From positions 124,001 to 188,000 of the forward strand of contig JABARV010000017.1 in assembly GCA_019186965.1 (NCBI GenBank): DNA of 64,000 bases. The letters run 5' to 3'. Source of the DNA: Turneriella sp. (lineage in GTDB: Bacteria; Spirochaetota; Leptospiria; Turneriellales; Turneriellaceae). The notes beneath the pieces are model-generated. The model had not been told where the DNA came from, searched no databases, and saw only the letters and a list, made by a program, of their open reading frames with translations. Below, one piece after another: positions 16,691-26,217 of the stretch. A program made the position numbers and the translations under genes. Within the stretch, counting starts at the first letter, position 1, and each line of letters begins with the position of its first letter.

Positions 16691-16900
16691 GTTTATGCGG
16701 AATTAGCTTCCTCTAACCAACTGTGATCCATTGGGTCTCCGTCTTCGGTGCTAATTCCGCGTTTATGCGGAATTAGCTTCCTCTAACCAACTGTGACCCA
16801 TTGGGTCTGTGTCTTCGGTGCTAATTCCGCGTTTATGCGGAATTAGCTTCCTCTAACCAACTGTGACCCATTGGGTCTGTGTCTTCGGTGCTAATTCCGC
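16691..16900. repeat. 70-bp tandem array made partly of tRNA-Val 5' sequence
   Basis: Three head-to-tail units of exactly 70 bp follow the tRNA 5' end; the phrase CTAATTCCGC recurs at 16681, 16751, 16821 and 16891. On the tRNA strand each unit contains GCGGAATTAGC (tRNA positions 1-11) and CAGTTGGTTAGAG (D-arm), separated by foreign sequence. Each junction forms a perfect 11-bp hairpin, GCTAATTCCGC with GCGGAATTAGC around GTTTAT. A second palindrome, GACCCATTGGGTC, lies inside units 2 and 3, and unit 1 has GATCCATTGGGTC. Units 2 and 3 are identical. Confidence 0.95.
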
Positions 16901-16997
16901 AAAACTTGATGCAGCACATCATGTGCAGAAAACAGGGCGTCAATGATTTCAGCACTTTTGAAGCTTTACGCGCTGTTTGGAGAAAAATTCTCCCCTT

Positions 16998-19838
16998 ATG
17001 GATTTAACTGAAAAGTCGGAAATAATAGATTTTGCCCACCGGCATAATGCATCCACGGGCGCAAACGTTGCGGAGATGCTCAAGATAATTGGCGTTTCTT
17101 CCTTAGATAGGCTCATTGATGAAACGGTGCCCGAACACATCCGCCTACGCGAAAATCTAAATTTGCCCAAACCCATTTCTGAATTTGAATTTTTAAAACT
17201 TGCAGAGGCTTTGGCAGCAAAAAACAAAATTTTTACGAATTTTTTAGGGCAGGGCTATTATGGCACACATACACCGCTCGTTATTTTAAGGAATATTATG
17301 GAAAATCCTGCTTGGTATACAGCATACACGCCATACCAAGCCGAAATCGCACAGGGGCGTTTGGAAGCCCTCCTTAACTTCCAAACTATGATAATGGATT
17401 TAACACAAATGGAGATTGCAAACGCAAGTTTGCTCGATGAAGCAACCGCAGCGGCAGAAGCAATGCACCTAATGTACGCAGCGGCAAAGAACAATGGCGC
17501 TAAAAAATTTTTTGTCTCGAATTTATGCTTTCCGCAGACTATCGACGTCCTTAAAACGCGTAGCGAACCTATTGGCGTTGAAATTGTTTTAGGTGATTTT
17601 AATACAGTCCAATTTGACTCTACTTTTTTTGGGTCTTTTATTCAGTATCCTGCGTCGGATGGTTCTGTTTTCGACTATACGGATTTTGTTAAGAAAGCAA
17701 AGGCACAAGGCGTTCTTGTTGGGGTCGCTGCCGATTTACTCGCACTAACGCTTCTTACTCCACCTGGAGAGTGGGGTGCCGATGCTGTTGTTGGTTCTAC
17801 ACAGCGTTTCGGAATCCCTATGGGGTACGGCGGCCCACACGCTGCATATTTTGCTACGCGTGATGAATTAAAACGGCAGATGCCCGGACGCCTTATTGGC
17901 GTTTCGGTGGATAGCCAAGGAAAGCGTGCGTTGCGTATGGCGCTACAAACGCGTGAGCAACATATTAAACGAGAAAAAGCAACTTCGAATATATGCACAG
18001 CGCAAGTGTTATTAGCAGTAATGGCGGGGATGTACGCACTTTACCACGGACCTAAAAATTTGAAAGCCATTGCAACTCGTGTGCATCACCTTACTGTAGC
18101 GCTTGCAAATTTTTTAAGAGATGCAGGACTTAAAGTAGAAAATACGTATTTTTTTGACACCCTCACTGTTGAAGTTTCTTCAGCGGATGAACTCACCCAG
18201 AAGTGTCTCGAAAAAGAAGTCAATATTTATAAAGTCGATAAAACACATATCCGTATTTCTTTAGACGAAACACATACAGAAGAAGAAGTGGAGTATCTTG
18301 CAGAAATATTGACTGCACAAAAATCGCTGCAACTAAAAGATGCCTCAAAAATAAATATTCCGCAAGAGTTAATCCGCAAAAGTGCAATTTTATCGCACAC
18401 AATTTTTAATACATACCACAGCGAGCACGAGATGTTGCGCTATATAAAGTCTTTGGAAGCAAAAGATCTATCGCTTTGCCATTCAATGATTCCTTTGGGA
18501 TCATGCACAATGAAGCTTAACGCGACTGCAGAAATGATTCCCGTAACTTTTGCGGGGTTTAACGCACTGCATCCTTTTGCTCCACGTGCGCAAGCAGAAG
18601 GGTACACTCTACTTTTCGAAGAGCTTGAAAAGTACCTTGCGATAATTACTGGTTTTTCGAGTGTAAGTTTGCAACCAAACGCTGGCTCGCAAGGCGAATA
18701 TACAGGACTTATGGTTATCCGTAAATATTTTGCGGCGCGTGGAGAAAAGCACCGCGATGTCGCGCTTATTCCATCTTCTGCCCATGGTACTAACCCCGCG
18801 AGCGCAGCGATGGCAGGGCTAAAAGTTGTCGTTACCAAAACAACTCCCGAAGGTCTTATCGACGTGGAAGACCTTAAACTAAAAGCTGAGGAACATAGAG
18901 AAAATCTTGCATGCTTAATGGTTACCTATCCGTCGACGTATGGAATTTTTGAAGAAAGAATAACGGAAATTTGTGGAATTATCCACGACAACGGCGGCCA
19001 AGTTTATATGGATGGCGCAAACATGAATGCGCAGGTTGGGCTCACCCATCCAGCCCTCATCGGCGCAGATGTATGCCACCTCAACTTACATAAAACCTTT
19101 TGTATACCACACGGAGGAGGGGGGCCAGGAATGGGACCTATTGCTGTTGCAAAGCACTTGGCTCCGTATTTACCTTCGCATGTAGCCGTAGATGGTGTAG
19201 GGGGTAAAGACGCAATGGGGGCGGTGAGTGCTGCTCCTTGGGGGAGTGCATCAATTCTTATTATCTCGTACGCGTACATTCGCATGATGGGTAGTGCAGG
19301 ACTTACCGAAGCTACACGGCACGCGATTTTAAACGCAAACTATGTGAAAGCCCGCCTTGAAAAAGCCTACAAAGTTTTATACTCTGGTGCTCGCGGCAGG
19401 TGTGCACATGAAATGATTCTCGACACTCGTGTTTTTAAAGCAAGCGCTGGTATTGAAGTGGAAGATATTGCAAAACGCCTGATGGATTATGGATTCCATG
19501 CACCGACAGTAAGCTTTCCCGTTGCAGGAACACTTATGGTCGAACCCACCGAAAGCGAATCGAAAGCAGAATTAGATAGGTTTTGCGACGCGATGCTCCA
19601 AATTCGTGAAGAAATCCGTGCAATAGAACTGGGGAAGGTAGATAAAGCCGACAATCTTCTTAAAAATGCGCCGCACAGCGCCCAAATGGTTATTTCGGAC
19701 GAATGGAAGCATAGTTATTCTCGTAGCGAAGCGGCGTATCCGCTTGCGTTTGTACAAGACTCTAAATTTTGGCCTGCGGTGGGGCGCGTAGATAACACGT
19801 TTGGAGACCGAAATCTTATCTGTGCGTGTAGCGGCTGA
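16998..19838 (+). CDS. gcvP: Glycine dehydrogenase (decarboxylating), P-protein
   Basis: This PLP enzyme decarboxylates glycine and passes the aminomethyl group to GcvH in the glycine cleavage system. It is the full single-chain form, about 946 residues. [17 protein letters not shown] and [13 protein letters not shown] are present, and the PLP lysine lies in [20 protein letters not shown] (codon at 19092). The frame opens at TTG 16977, but ATG 16998 is preferred. The bases GGAGAA-AAA-TTCTCC just before it form a hairpin over the likely ribosome site. gcvT and gcvH are absent nearby. The 97 bp between the array and the start contain palindrome GCACATCATGTGC (16914-16926) and no recognisable glycine riboswitch. 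Confidence 0.96.
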   Translation: MDLTEKSEIIDFAHRHNASTGANVAEMLKIIGVSSLDRLIDETVPEHIRLRENLNLPKPISEFEFLKLAEALAAKNKIFTNFLGQGYYGTHTPLVILRNIMENPAWYTAYTPYQAEIAQGRLEALLNFQTMIMDLTQMEIANASLLDEATAAAEAMHLMYAAAKNNGAKKFFVSNLCFPQTIDVLKTRSEPIGVEIVLGDFNTVQFDSTFFGSFIQYPASDGSVFDYTDFVKKAKAQGVLVGVAADLLALTLLTPPGEWGADAVVGSTQRFGIPMGYGGPHAAYFATRDELKRQMPGRLIGVSVDSQGKRALRMALQTREQHIKREKATSNICTAQVLLAVMAGMYALYHGPKNLKAIATRVHHLTVALANFLRDAGLKVENTYFFDTLTVEVSSADELTQKCLEKEVNIYKVDKTHIRISLDETHTEEEVEYLAEILTAQKSLQLKDASKINIPQELIRKSAILSHTIFNTYHSEHEMLRYIKSLEAKDLSLCHSMIPLGSCTMKLNATAEMIPVTFAGFNALHPFAPRAQAEGYTLLFEELEKYLAIITGFSSVSLQPNAGSQGEYTGLMVIRKYFAARGEKHRDVALIPSSAHGTNPASAAMAGLKVVVTKTTPEGLIDVEDLKLKAEEHRENLACLMVTYPSTYGIFEERITEICGIIHDNGGQVYMDGANMNAQVGLTHPALIGADVCHLNLHKTFCIPHGGGGPGMGPIAVAKHLAPYLPSHVAVDGVGGKDAMGAVSAAPWGSASILIISYAYIRMMGSAGLTEATRHAILNANYVKARLEKAYKVLYSGARGRCAHEMILDTRVFKASAGIEVEDIAKRLMDYGFHAPTVSFPVAGTLMVEPTESESKAELDRFCDAMLQIREEIRAIELGKVDKADNLLKNAPHSAQMVISDEWKHSYSRSEAAYPLAFVQDSKFWPAVGRVDNTFGDRNLICACSG

Positions 19839-19888
19839 TATAAGCTTGACTTTCTATTTAAGCTGCCACAGAATGCTGTGGAGACAGG

Positions 19889-20308
19889 ATGATAACAGAG
19901 ATAAAGCGGGACTCAGTTCGTCGAAAGATTGACCTCTTCTTGGATCGTCTTGACGGTGAAAAAGCAGAAGCGTTAAAACCATATTTTTACGAAATTATGG
20001 ACTCCGTATTGGATGAAACACAGGAATTGCAACAACGCAAAGTAGAAGCTTCAGATATGCGTGAATTAATTATCGAAGTGCGCGAAGGTTTTAGGCGTAT
20101 GGATGAGCGTTTTGAGTATTTTGCTAAACGCTTTGAAATGGTCGACAAACGCTTTGAACAAGTTGACAAACGCTTTGAACAAGTCGATAAACGTTTTGAG
20201 CAAGTCGACGCTCGCTTTAACCGTATTTATCAATTTATGATGTGGATGATGGGTGTCGTCGTTGCTGGCTTTTTCGGTTTATATTTAAAATTATTTTTTA
20301 CGAAGTAG
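19889..20308 (+). CDS. Coiled-coil protein with C-terminal membrane anchor
   Basis: The 139-residue product is helical throughout. Residues 70-115 contain heptads of the form RFEQVDK (RFEYFAK, RFEMVDK, RFEQVDK three times, then RFNRI). A single membrane helix, MMWMMGVVVAGFFGLYLKLFF, closes the protein. This resembles DUF1640/Bdr-like coiled-coil proteins found in spirochaetes and phages. The heptads are nearly identical at DNA level (21-bp units from 20144), so copy number may vary. The hairpin CCACAG-AATG-CTGTGG (19866-19881) lies just ahead of the start. Function unknown; the tail anchor suggests a membrane scaffold. Confidence 0.7.
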   Translation: MITEIKRDSVRRKIDLFLDRLDGEKAEALKPYFYEIMDSVLDETQELQQRKVEASDMRELIIEVREGFRRMDERFEYFAKRFEMVDKRFEQVDKRFEQVDKRFEQVDARFNRIYQFMMWMMGVVVAGFFGLYLKLFFTK

Positions 20309-20388
20309 GTATACTTTCCACAGGCCTAATTTAACTATACAAATGGATAATCTCATTTTCGCCGTAAATCCGCAATTGATTACAACCT

Positions 20389-21777
20389 ATGGATTTACAC
20401 GTTGCGCAAAAGGTGATTGATTATGCGCTTGCACGTGGAGCAACTTTTGTCGATCTTTTTGAAGAAGAAACTCGTGCTGCCTCCGTCGTTCTAAAAAATA
20501 AAAAAATTGAGAACGCCTCCGCAGGTATTGAATACGGTATAGGGGTGCGTCTTGTCTACGGCACCGAGGTTGTGTACGGGTTTACGGGTATAGAAAAAGA
20601 AGCGGGGTTAATGCAACTCCTCCACGCATTATTGGCTACACGTGGAGGTACAGTAAAAAAAACAACGGCAAACTTAAAACTTCTACCCATGCACCATGCG
20701 CCTAAAATGCAAGAGCTACTAAAACCTCCCACAGTATTAGGGCAAAATGCAAAACTTCCTTTTTTAACACGCGCATGCGAAGTGGGGTATAATGTTTCGC
20801 CACATGTTGCGCAGGTAACGGCTTCTCTTACCGATATCTCTTCAAAAATTTCTATTATCAATAGTGAGGGGCTTTGTGTAGAAGACGATCGAACACGCAC
20901 CCGCTTTTCTGTCGCTGTTACCGCAGAAAATAAAGAGGGTGAAAGATTCACGGCAAGCGAATCCCCCGGCGCTCTTGCGGGGTTTGAATTTTTCGAAAAC
21001 TTGGATATTGGAATGTTTACTGAACAGGCTGCCGAGAGGGCTGTACGTATGTTGAACGCCTCTTATATTGACGGGAAAAAAATGCCAATTATTTTAGGGA
21101 ACGGCTTTGGTGGAGTTATTTTTCACGAAGCATGTGGGCATCCTTTAGAGACAGAAGCCTTACGTAAAAAAGCGACTCCGTTCGAATCAAAGTTAGGAGA
21201 GAAAATTGCCCACGAATGCGTTACCGCTATTGACGACGGTACAATCCAAGGTTCGTGGGGTTCAATTGCCATTGACGACGAAGGAACAGCAACCGAAAGA
21301 ACAGTACTTATTGAAAATGGAGTATTAAAAAATTTTATCTCCGATAGGATTGGCGCACAGGAATGCAATGTACGCCGCACAGGTTCAGCGAGGCGTGAGT
21401 CGTACAAGTACGCTCCTGTTGCACGGATGCGCAACACGTATATTGCTGCAGGAAAAGACACTTTTGAAGACATGCTGCAAAGCATCGACGAAGGGCTTTA
21501 TGCGACGAAATTAGGTGGCGGTTCGGTAAATCCGGCGACGGGAGAATTTAATTTTGCAGTCGAAGAAGGGTACCGTATTAAAAAAGGGAAAGTGCAGGAG
21601 GCAGTGCGTGGAGCAACGCTTATTGGGAAGGGGCATGAAATTTTGCCTAAAATTTCAATGGTCGCCTCAGATTTAGAGCTTACCGCAGGGATGTGTGGGG
21701 CATCGTCGGGACAAGTTCCCGTGACGGTGGGACAACCAACACTTAAGGTGGACGAAATGCTTGTGGGAGGCAGGTGA
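20389..21777 (+). CDS. tldD: TldD metalloprotease subunit
   Basis: TldD and TldE form a heterodimeric protease that degrades unfolded peptides and matures some modified peptides. The catalytic HExxxH motif is HEACGH at residues 246-251, with MCGASSGQVPVTVGQPTLKVDEMLVGGR at the C-terminus (in family style; given here as separate phrases MCGASSGQ and VGQPTLKVDEM). The protein is 462 residues, close to family length. It ends in VGGR-stop within the first copy of the 57/58-bp array that separates it from tldE. The upstream 80 bp show no clear promoter. Confidence 0.95.
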   Translation: MDLHVAQKVIDYALARGATFVDLFEEETRAASVVLKNKKIENASAGIEYGIGVRLVYGTEVVYGFTGIEKEAGLMQLLHALLATRGGTVKKTTANLKLLPMHHAPKMQELLKPPTVLGQNAKLPFLTRACEVGYNVSPHVAQVTASLTDISSKISIINSEGLCVEDDRTRTRFSVAVTAENKEGERFTASESPGALAGFEFFENLDIGMFTEQAAERAVRMLNASYIDGKKMPIILGNGFGGVIFHEACGHPLETEALRKKATPFESKLGEKIAHECVTAIDDGTIQGSWGSIAIDDEGTATERTVLIENGVLKNFISDRIGAQECNVRRTGSARRESYKYAPVARMRNTYIAAGKDTFEDMLQSIDEGLYATKLGGGSVNPATGEFNFAVEEGYRIKKGKVQEAVRGATLIGKGHEILPKISMVASDLELTAGMCGASSGQVPVTVGQPTLKVDEMLVGGR

Positions 21778-22065
21778 ACACGAAGTTCACTGCTCTCCCG
21801 AGCCATGGATGGCTTCTTTGTGGGAGGCAGGTGAACACGAAGTTCACTGCTTTTCCGCAGCCACGGATGGCTTCTTTGCGGGAGGCAGGTGAACACGAAG
21901 TTCACTGTTTTTCCGCAGCCACGGATGGCTTCTTTGCGGGAGGCAGGTGAACACGAAGTTCACTGCTCTCCCGAGCCACGGATGGCTTCTTTGCGGGAGG
22001 CAGGTGAACACGAAGTTCACTGCTTTTCCGCAGCCACGGATGGCTTCTTTGCGGGAGGCAGGTGA
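21765..22065. repeat. 57/58-bp tandem array between tldD and tldE
   Basis: The phrase GGGAGGCAGGTGAA recurs at 21765, 21822, 21880, 21938, 21995 and 22053, giving five units of 57 or 58 bp plus the final copy that runs into the tldE start. Every unit repeats the last bases of tldD including its TGA stop. Each unit contains GTGAAC-ACGAA-GTTCAC and AGCC-ACGGAT-GGCT hairpins. Two variants alternate in the order A, B, B, A, B: CTCTCCCGAGCC (57 bp) and CTTTTCCGCAGCC (58 bp). The final copy also supplies the tldE Shine-Dalgarno (GGGAGG). Mixed lengths exclude a conserved translated frame. Confidence 0.96.
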
Positions 22066-23400
22066 ATGAATACGATTGATGCGATGGAAAAAATAGCAAG
22101 TCTTGCCCATGCAGTAAACTGCAGTGGGTTTGATATTGTTGCGTACGATTCCTTTAGCGAGAGCGTTGAGGTTTTTGAAAAAAAAGTAAGTAGCTCAGAG
22201 GTACAAAATTCCTCAGGAATAGGCATCCGCGTGTTTAAAGACAAGAAGCCTGGTATTGCTTTTACAGAAAAATTTTCTACAGATGCCCTAAAAACTTGCC
22301 TTAACGACGCTCTTTCGCATACGCAAATTACTGCTCCTGTCCCTTTTACCGTTGCGCCTTTGGTTGCAAATACGGGAGAAGAGAATTTTAACCGTGTTTC
22401 GCCTCACTTTAACGATTTTTCATTTGAGAAGCTACTTGATTTTGCAAAAAATCTCGAGGAAGAAGTTCGCTCGAAAGATTTACGTATAGAAAATGTTCCG
22501 TACACGGGAGCGCACCGTTCACGGAGTACATCCTACTTTTTAAATTCAAATGGTGTATCGTATTCGCATACAGATGAAGATTTTGGCGCATATTCTGCAG
22601 CTGTTGCCTCTAAAGACGGAGAGAAAAAAATGGGAGTTTACGGAAATAGCCGGCTGGAGTTTATAGAACTCCAAAAAATTTCCCTTGCCGAAGAAGTATG
22701 GCAGCGAACTTTAAAGCAACTTGGCGCAAAACCTGTTCATTCAGGAAAATACCGTATACTTTTTTCTAATAGAATAAGCGGAAGTTTTTTTTCTATGTAT
22801 AGCTCCGCATTTTTTGCCCAAAAAGCAATCCACCTCGAGTCGCGCCTTAAAGGACGTGTAGGGGAGAAAATTGCTTCAGGCATACTTAATATCAAATCTA
22901 TCGGGCGAGACAAAACTCTACGCGGTTCGCGTGCGTATGATGCTGAAGGCGTACCGACACAAAACGTCAAAGTTGTCGAAAATGGAATTTTTAAAAATTT
23001 TTTGTACAACCTTGAATCCGCTGCTATCGACAAAGTAACCTCTACAGGAAATGCTTCGCGTTCCGTATCATCTAAGGCAGCAACTTCATTTAAAAATTTT
23101 GTGGTAGATAAGGGAACACATAGCTTAAAAGAAATTCTCGCTCAAGGAAAAATTTTGCTTATTGATAAATTCGACGGTGCCGCCGGTTGCTCGTCGGTTT
23201 CGGGTGAGTTTTCGATTGGTGCGCATGGTTCGCTTTTTGAAAATGGAGAAATAGTGCATAGCGTAGATCGTATTACACTAAGCGGTAATTTTTTTGAAAT
23301 GCTTGAAAGGATTGAAGAAATTTCAAACGAGTACAACGATCAGTATTCTTCTGTGCGTGTTCCCGATATTCTTATCGACTCGGTTTCTGTAGCAGGATAA
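22066..23400 (+). CDS. pmbA: TldE/PmbA protease subunit
   Basis: This is the non-catalytic partner of TldD. The 444-residue chain shows the common fold of the family (SFSESVEVFEKKVSSSEVQ near the N-terminus, GRDKTLRGSRAYDAEGVPTQ, NFVVDKG and GAAGCSSVSGEFSIGAHG) and lacks an HExxxH motif, as expected for TldE. Its ATG begins directly after the last array copy. Ribosome binding would depend on the repeat's GGGAGGCAGG. Its stop overlaps the folB start by one base (TAATG). Confidence 0.94.
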   Translation: MNTIDAMEKIASLAHAVNCSGFDIVAYDSFSESVEVFEKKVSSSEVQNSSGIGIRVFKDKKPGIAFTEKFSTDALKTCLNDALSHTQITAPVPFTVAPLVANTGEENFNRVSPHFNDFSFEKLLDFAKNLEEEVRSKDLRIENVPYTGAHRSRSTSYFLNSNGVSYSHTDEDFGAYSAAVASKDGEKKMGVYGNSRLEFIELQKISLAEEVWQRTLKQLGAKPVHSGKYRILFSNRISGSFFSMYSSAFFAQKAIHLESRLKGRVGEKIASGILNIKSIGRDKTLRGSRAYDAEGVPTQNVKVVENGIFKNFLYNLESAAIDKVTSTGNASRSVSSKAATSFKNFVVDKGTHSLKEILAQGKILLIDKFDGAAGCSSVSGEFSIGAHGSLFENGEIVHSVDRITLSGNFFEMLERIEEISNEYNDQYSSVRVPDILIDSVSVAG

Positions 23401-23786
23401 TGCGTAGCACCAAAGGAACTTCAAAAGAGGAAAGAATACCTTTCACAATTGGTATAGAACGCCTTCGGATAGAATCGTCTGTTGGAGTTTTTGATTTTGA
23501 AAAAAAAACCAAGCAAGATATTTTTGTTTCCGCGAAACTTTTTTTTATCAATTCAAAAATCCACATTGATTCATTGCAGTCATCTCTTGACTACGATAGC
23601 CTATGTAATACTATAAAAGGGGTTGTAGGCGAAAGGCATTACGAGACAATTGAAAACTTGGCCTATTGCATTGCCAAAAAACTCAAAGAAGTAAGCCGTG
23701 CAATGAGGATATCAATACAAATTGACAAGCCGCTTGCGGCACAAAAAAACAACGCACAGAATATCTTTGTCAGTGTTACTGTTTGA
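23400..23786 (+). CDS. folB: Dihydroneopterin aldolase
   Basis: FolB cleaves 7,8-dihydroneopterin in folate synthesis. The 128-residue protein carries IGIERLRIESSVGVFDFEKKTKQDIFVSAKL, LDYDSLCNTIKGVV, HYETIENLAYCIAKKL and a C-terminal lysine-bearing IQIDKPLA, all family patterns. It has a slightly long N-terminus (about 14 extra residues). It overlaps tldE by one base and so is probably translationally coupled to it. It is convergent with the esterase-like gene, 9 bp away. Confidence 0.88.
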   Translation: MRSTKGTSKEERIPFTIGIERLRIESSVGVFDFEKKTKQDIFVSAKLFFINSKIHIDSLQSSLDYDSLCNTIKGVVGERHYETIENLAYCIAKKLKEVSRAMRISIQIDKPLAAQKNNAQNIFVSVTV

Positions 23787-23795
23787 GTACAAAGA

Positions 23796-24866
23796 CTATT
23801 CCATTTTTTGTCCAAGCAGCTTTTCGCGAAAATACTTAACTACATTTGTAACAGCTTCTTTTTTTTCACGCGCCAAGGATAGGGGGTCGTTTTCGGTAAA
23901 AAGAAACATGTCTTTTTCGCATTGGAGTAAATGGAAAAGTGCAAAGGCGCCATGGGGGCTGGATTCCTTGTTGTGTAGGTTGATTGAAAACGCACAGTCG
24001 GTTTTTATTTTTTCCGCAAAATAAACGGGATCGAAATAGCGAAGGTTCTCCTTAATTTGCTGTTTTACCTTTTTACTTCCCCGTGCACCTGTATTGATTT
24101 CTCGTGCGTAATCGGCATCTGACATGTTTTGTGTTTCGTCAAGATTGAGGAACGCTGGGTTTTCCAAATATAGCGCATCGCCGCGTTCCATAAACGCAGA
24201 CGCAAAAAGTGCCTGCGCTGCGCCAACACCTTGTCCGATTATGCCGATACGCGAAGTGTCAACTTCACGCCGCAATCTTGCGACTTCTAACGCACGGTAC
24301 GCGTCTAAAAAAATTTTACCCGCATAGTAATTTTCTATTTCGAGAAGGCGCTCTGCAAAGTATCCATACGCAGAAGAATGCTTTTCTGTTTTTTGGGTAG
24401 CGTTTATTAAATCTTTTTTTTCTTCTATTGGACGCGGAGCTTCATGCCCACGCATACGTACAATCATTTGCGCAATTCCTGCGTTCATGAGTCCTTTATA
24501 AATTACCGCTTCTTTAGCATAGTCAGGAAAAATGAGTACAAGAGGAGACTTTCCGGAAAGTTTACGCGGCACAAAAAGCTGTGCCTGCATGTGGTATTTA
24601 TCGATACTTTGGAATTCAATTGTTAAATTTTGTTCCGTTAAAATTTTTCGCGATACTTTCTTTTTTGTCTCCATTTCAATAGGTATTTTTTTTAGATTCT
24701 GGATTTGTTCTTTCCAAAATTTTTCAAGGTTTTTGGGGCGTAACGCTATGTTAGCTTCACTATTGAAGCAATCGTCGAATAATGCCATTGGAGATTCTTT
24801 TTTAGTTATCAGCCGCGAAAACTCCTTTCTTGTATTGTCGCATAGATTTTGGATTTTCTTATTCAC
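23796..24866 (-). CDS. Acetylxylan-esterase-like alpha/beta hydrolase lacking the catalytic serine
   Basis: The 356-residue protein has the alpha/beta hydrolase order seen in the AXE1 family: LVLIFPDYAKEAVIYKGL, IVRMRGHEAPRP, then the nucleophile-elbow segment DTSRIGIIGQGVGAAQALFASAF. The expected GxSxG reads GQGVG: residue 213 is Gly (GGT) instead of Ser. A histidine candidate remains near the end (HGAFALFHLL). A single AGT-to-GGT change would explain it. No signal peptide is seen, so a cytoplasmic location is likely. It is divergent from argD, with a 37-bp gap. Either a pseudo-enzyme or a recent loss. Confidence 0.7.
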   Translation of the reverse strand: MNKKIQNLCDNTRKEFSRLITKKESPMALFDDCFNSEANIALRPKNLEKFWKEQIQNLKKIPIEMETKKKVSRKILTEQNLTIEFQSIDKYHMQAQLFVPRKLSGKSPLVLIFPDYAKEAVIYKGLMNAGIAQMIVRMRGHEAPRPIEEKKDLINATQKTEKHSSAYGYFAERLLEIENYYAGKIFLDAYRALEVARLRREVDTSRIGIIGQGVGAAQALFASAFMERGDALYLENPAFLNLDETQNMSDADYAREINTGARGSKKVKQQIKENLRYFDPVYFAEKIKTDCAFSINLHNKESSPHGAFALFHLLQCEKDMFLFTENDPLSLAREKKEAVTNVVKYFREKLLGQKME

Positions 24867-24903
24867 TTTTCAACCTGTCTAGACGATTGGTCAAGGAGAC
24901 TAT

Positions 24904-26217
24904 ATGGGTGAAAAAATTGAGTCTGCGAGTTCCGCAAAGGAAATGTTTGGTGTTATGCCAGATGCCACTGTACATACACACACAAACCACGGTGCTTTCG
25001 ATCCTTCTGCAAAACTTAGCCTTGAAGAAATTCAAGAGCTCGACAAAAAGTATGTTTTGCAAAATTATGCACGTATGCCCGTTGCTTTCCATTACGGAGC
25101 AGGAGACCACCTTTACGATACAAACGGCAAAGAGTATATCGATTTTTTAAGCGGCATTGCAGTTACAAGTTTAGGTCATGCACATACAGACCTTGTCGCC
25201 GCGCTTACAACACAGGCGGAGATGCTGTGGCATACCTCGAATTTGTTTTATAACCAACAACAAGCGCAGCTCGCACACGCGTTGGTAGAAATCAATTTCC
25301 CCGGGAAAGTATTTTTTTGTAATTCTGGAACAGAAGCGAACGAAGCTGCATTAAAACTCATGCGTGCACATGGGCAAAAGAAAAAGCCTGCACGGCAAAA
25401 AATTGTCGCGATAAAAGACGGTTTTCACGGGCGAACCTTTGGCGCAATGTCTGCGACGGGGCAAGACAAAATACAAAAAGGCTTTGGCGAAATGTTGGGG
25501 CACATCGAATTTGTTGCTGCCGATGATATTGCAGGGCTTGCATCTGCTATCGATGCAAATACGTGTGGCGTTATCATGGAACCTGTATTGGGTGAATCGG
25601 GGGTTGTCCCATTATCTTTAGATTTTCTCAAAATAGCGCGTGCACGCTGCAACGAAGAAGAGGCGCTTCTTGTATTTGACGAAGTACAAATTGGTATGGG
25701 GCGTAGTGGCCATTATTTTGCATACCAACACTATGGCATTATTCCCGATATTATTACCATGGCTAAAGGTTTGGGGGGCGGATTTCCCATTGGCGCTTTG
25801 CTTGTCGCCGAAAAATACTCCACAGTTTTTGAAAAAGGGATGCACGGCTCAACTTTTGGCGGAAACCATTTGGCGTGTGCGGTGGCGTACGAAGTTATCC
25901 GTACCATTGAATCTGAAAAAATTTTGGATCATGTCCGTGCAAGTGCGCGGTATTTGACTTCTGCCCTTAATAAACTTAAAGAAAAGTATGCAGACAAAAT
26001 TATTGAAATACGCGGTTTAGGGCTCCTTATCGGTATTGTGCTAAAAGAAGATATCGAAGCTGCACCGCTTCTTAACAAAGCGTTGGATTTAGGATTACTC
26101 GTTGGGCGTGCTGGAGTCTCTGTTTTACGTTTAGCGCCACCTTTAAATGTGCGTAAAACAACAATGGATCAAGCAGTTGAAAAACTCGATGTGCTTATCG
26201 GAGGGATTTCCCATTAA
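24904..26217 (+). CDS. argD: Acetylornithine aminotransferase family (class III PLP)
   Basis: This 437-residue enzyme belongs to the class III aminotransferases and most resembles ArgD, which makes N-acetylornithine from its semialdehyde. FFCNSGTEANEAALKLMRA, DGFHGRTFGAMSATGQ, LLVFDEVQIGMGRSG and the PLP lysine in ITMAKGLGGGFPIGAL are visible. An N-terminal extension of about 40 residues precedes the usual start of the family (YARMPVAFHYGAG). The start has a strong AAGGAG Shine-Dalgarno. GABA or succinylornithine transaminase activity cannot be excluded. It leads a same-strand run through aroB, aroQ, 27780 and 28955. Confidence 0.88.
   Translation: MGEKIESASSAKEMFGVMPDATVHTHTNHGAFDPSAKLSLEEIQELDKKYVLQNYARMPVAFHYGAGDHLYDTNGKEYIDFLSGIAVTSLGHAHTDLVAALTTQAEMLWHTSNLFYNQQQAQLAHALVEINFPGKVFFCNSGTEANEAALKLMRAHGQKKKPARQKIVAIKDGFHGRTFGAMSATGQDKIQKGFGEMLGHIEFVAADDIAGLASAIDANTCGVIMEPVLGESGVVPLSLDFLKIARARCNEEEALLVFDEVQIGMGRSGHYFAYQHYGIIPDIITMAKGLGGGFPIGALLVAEKYSTVFEKGMHGSTFGGNHLACAVAYEVIRTIESEKILDHVRASARYLTSALNKLKEKYADKIIEIRGLGLLIGIVLKEDIEAAPLLNKALDLGLLVGRAGVSVLRLAPPLNVRKTTMDQAVEKLDVLIGGISH

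Noticed and set aside
16691-16900. CRISPR array
   Set aside because: The 70-bp units are repeated almost entirely, with no unique spacers between short repeats, and no cas gene is in the window.
16901-16997. Glycine riboswitch ahead of gcvP
   Set aside because: The 97 bp are too short and show only a small palindrome and a hairpin over the ribosome site; no glycine aptamer pattern could be traced.
21844-22110. Minus-strand open frames across the tldD-tldE array giving repeated VHLPPAKKPS-like peptides
   Set aside because: They arise only because the 57/58-bp units lack stops in several frames. Mixed unit lengths shift the frame from unit to unit, and real genes occupy the flanks.
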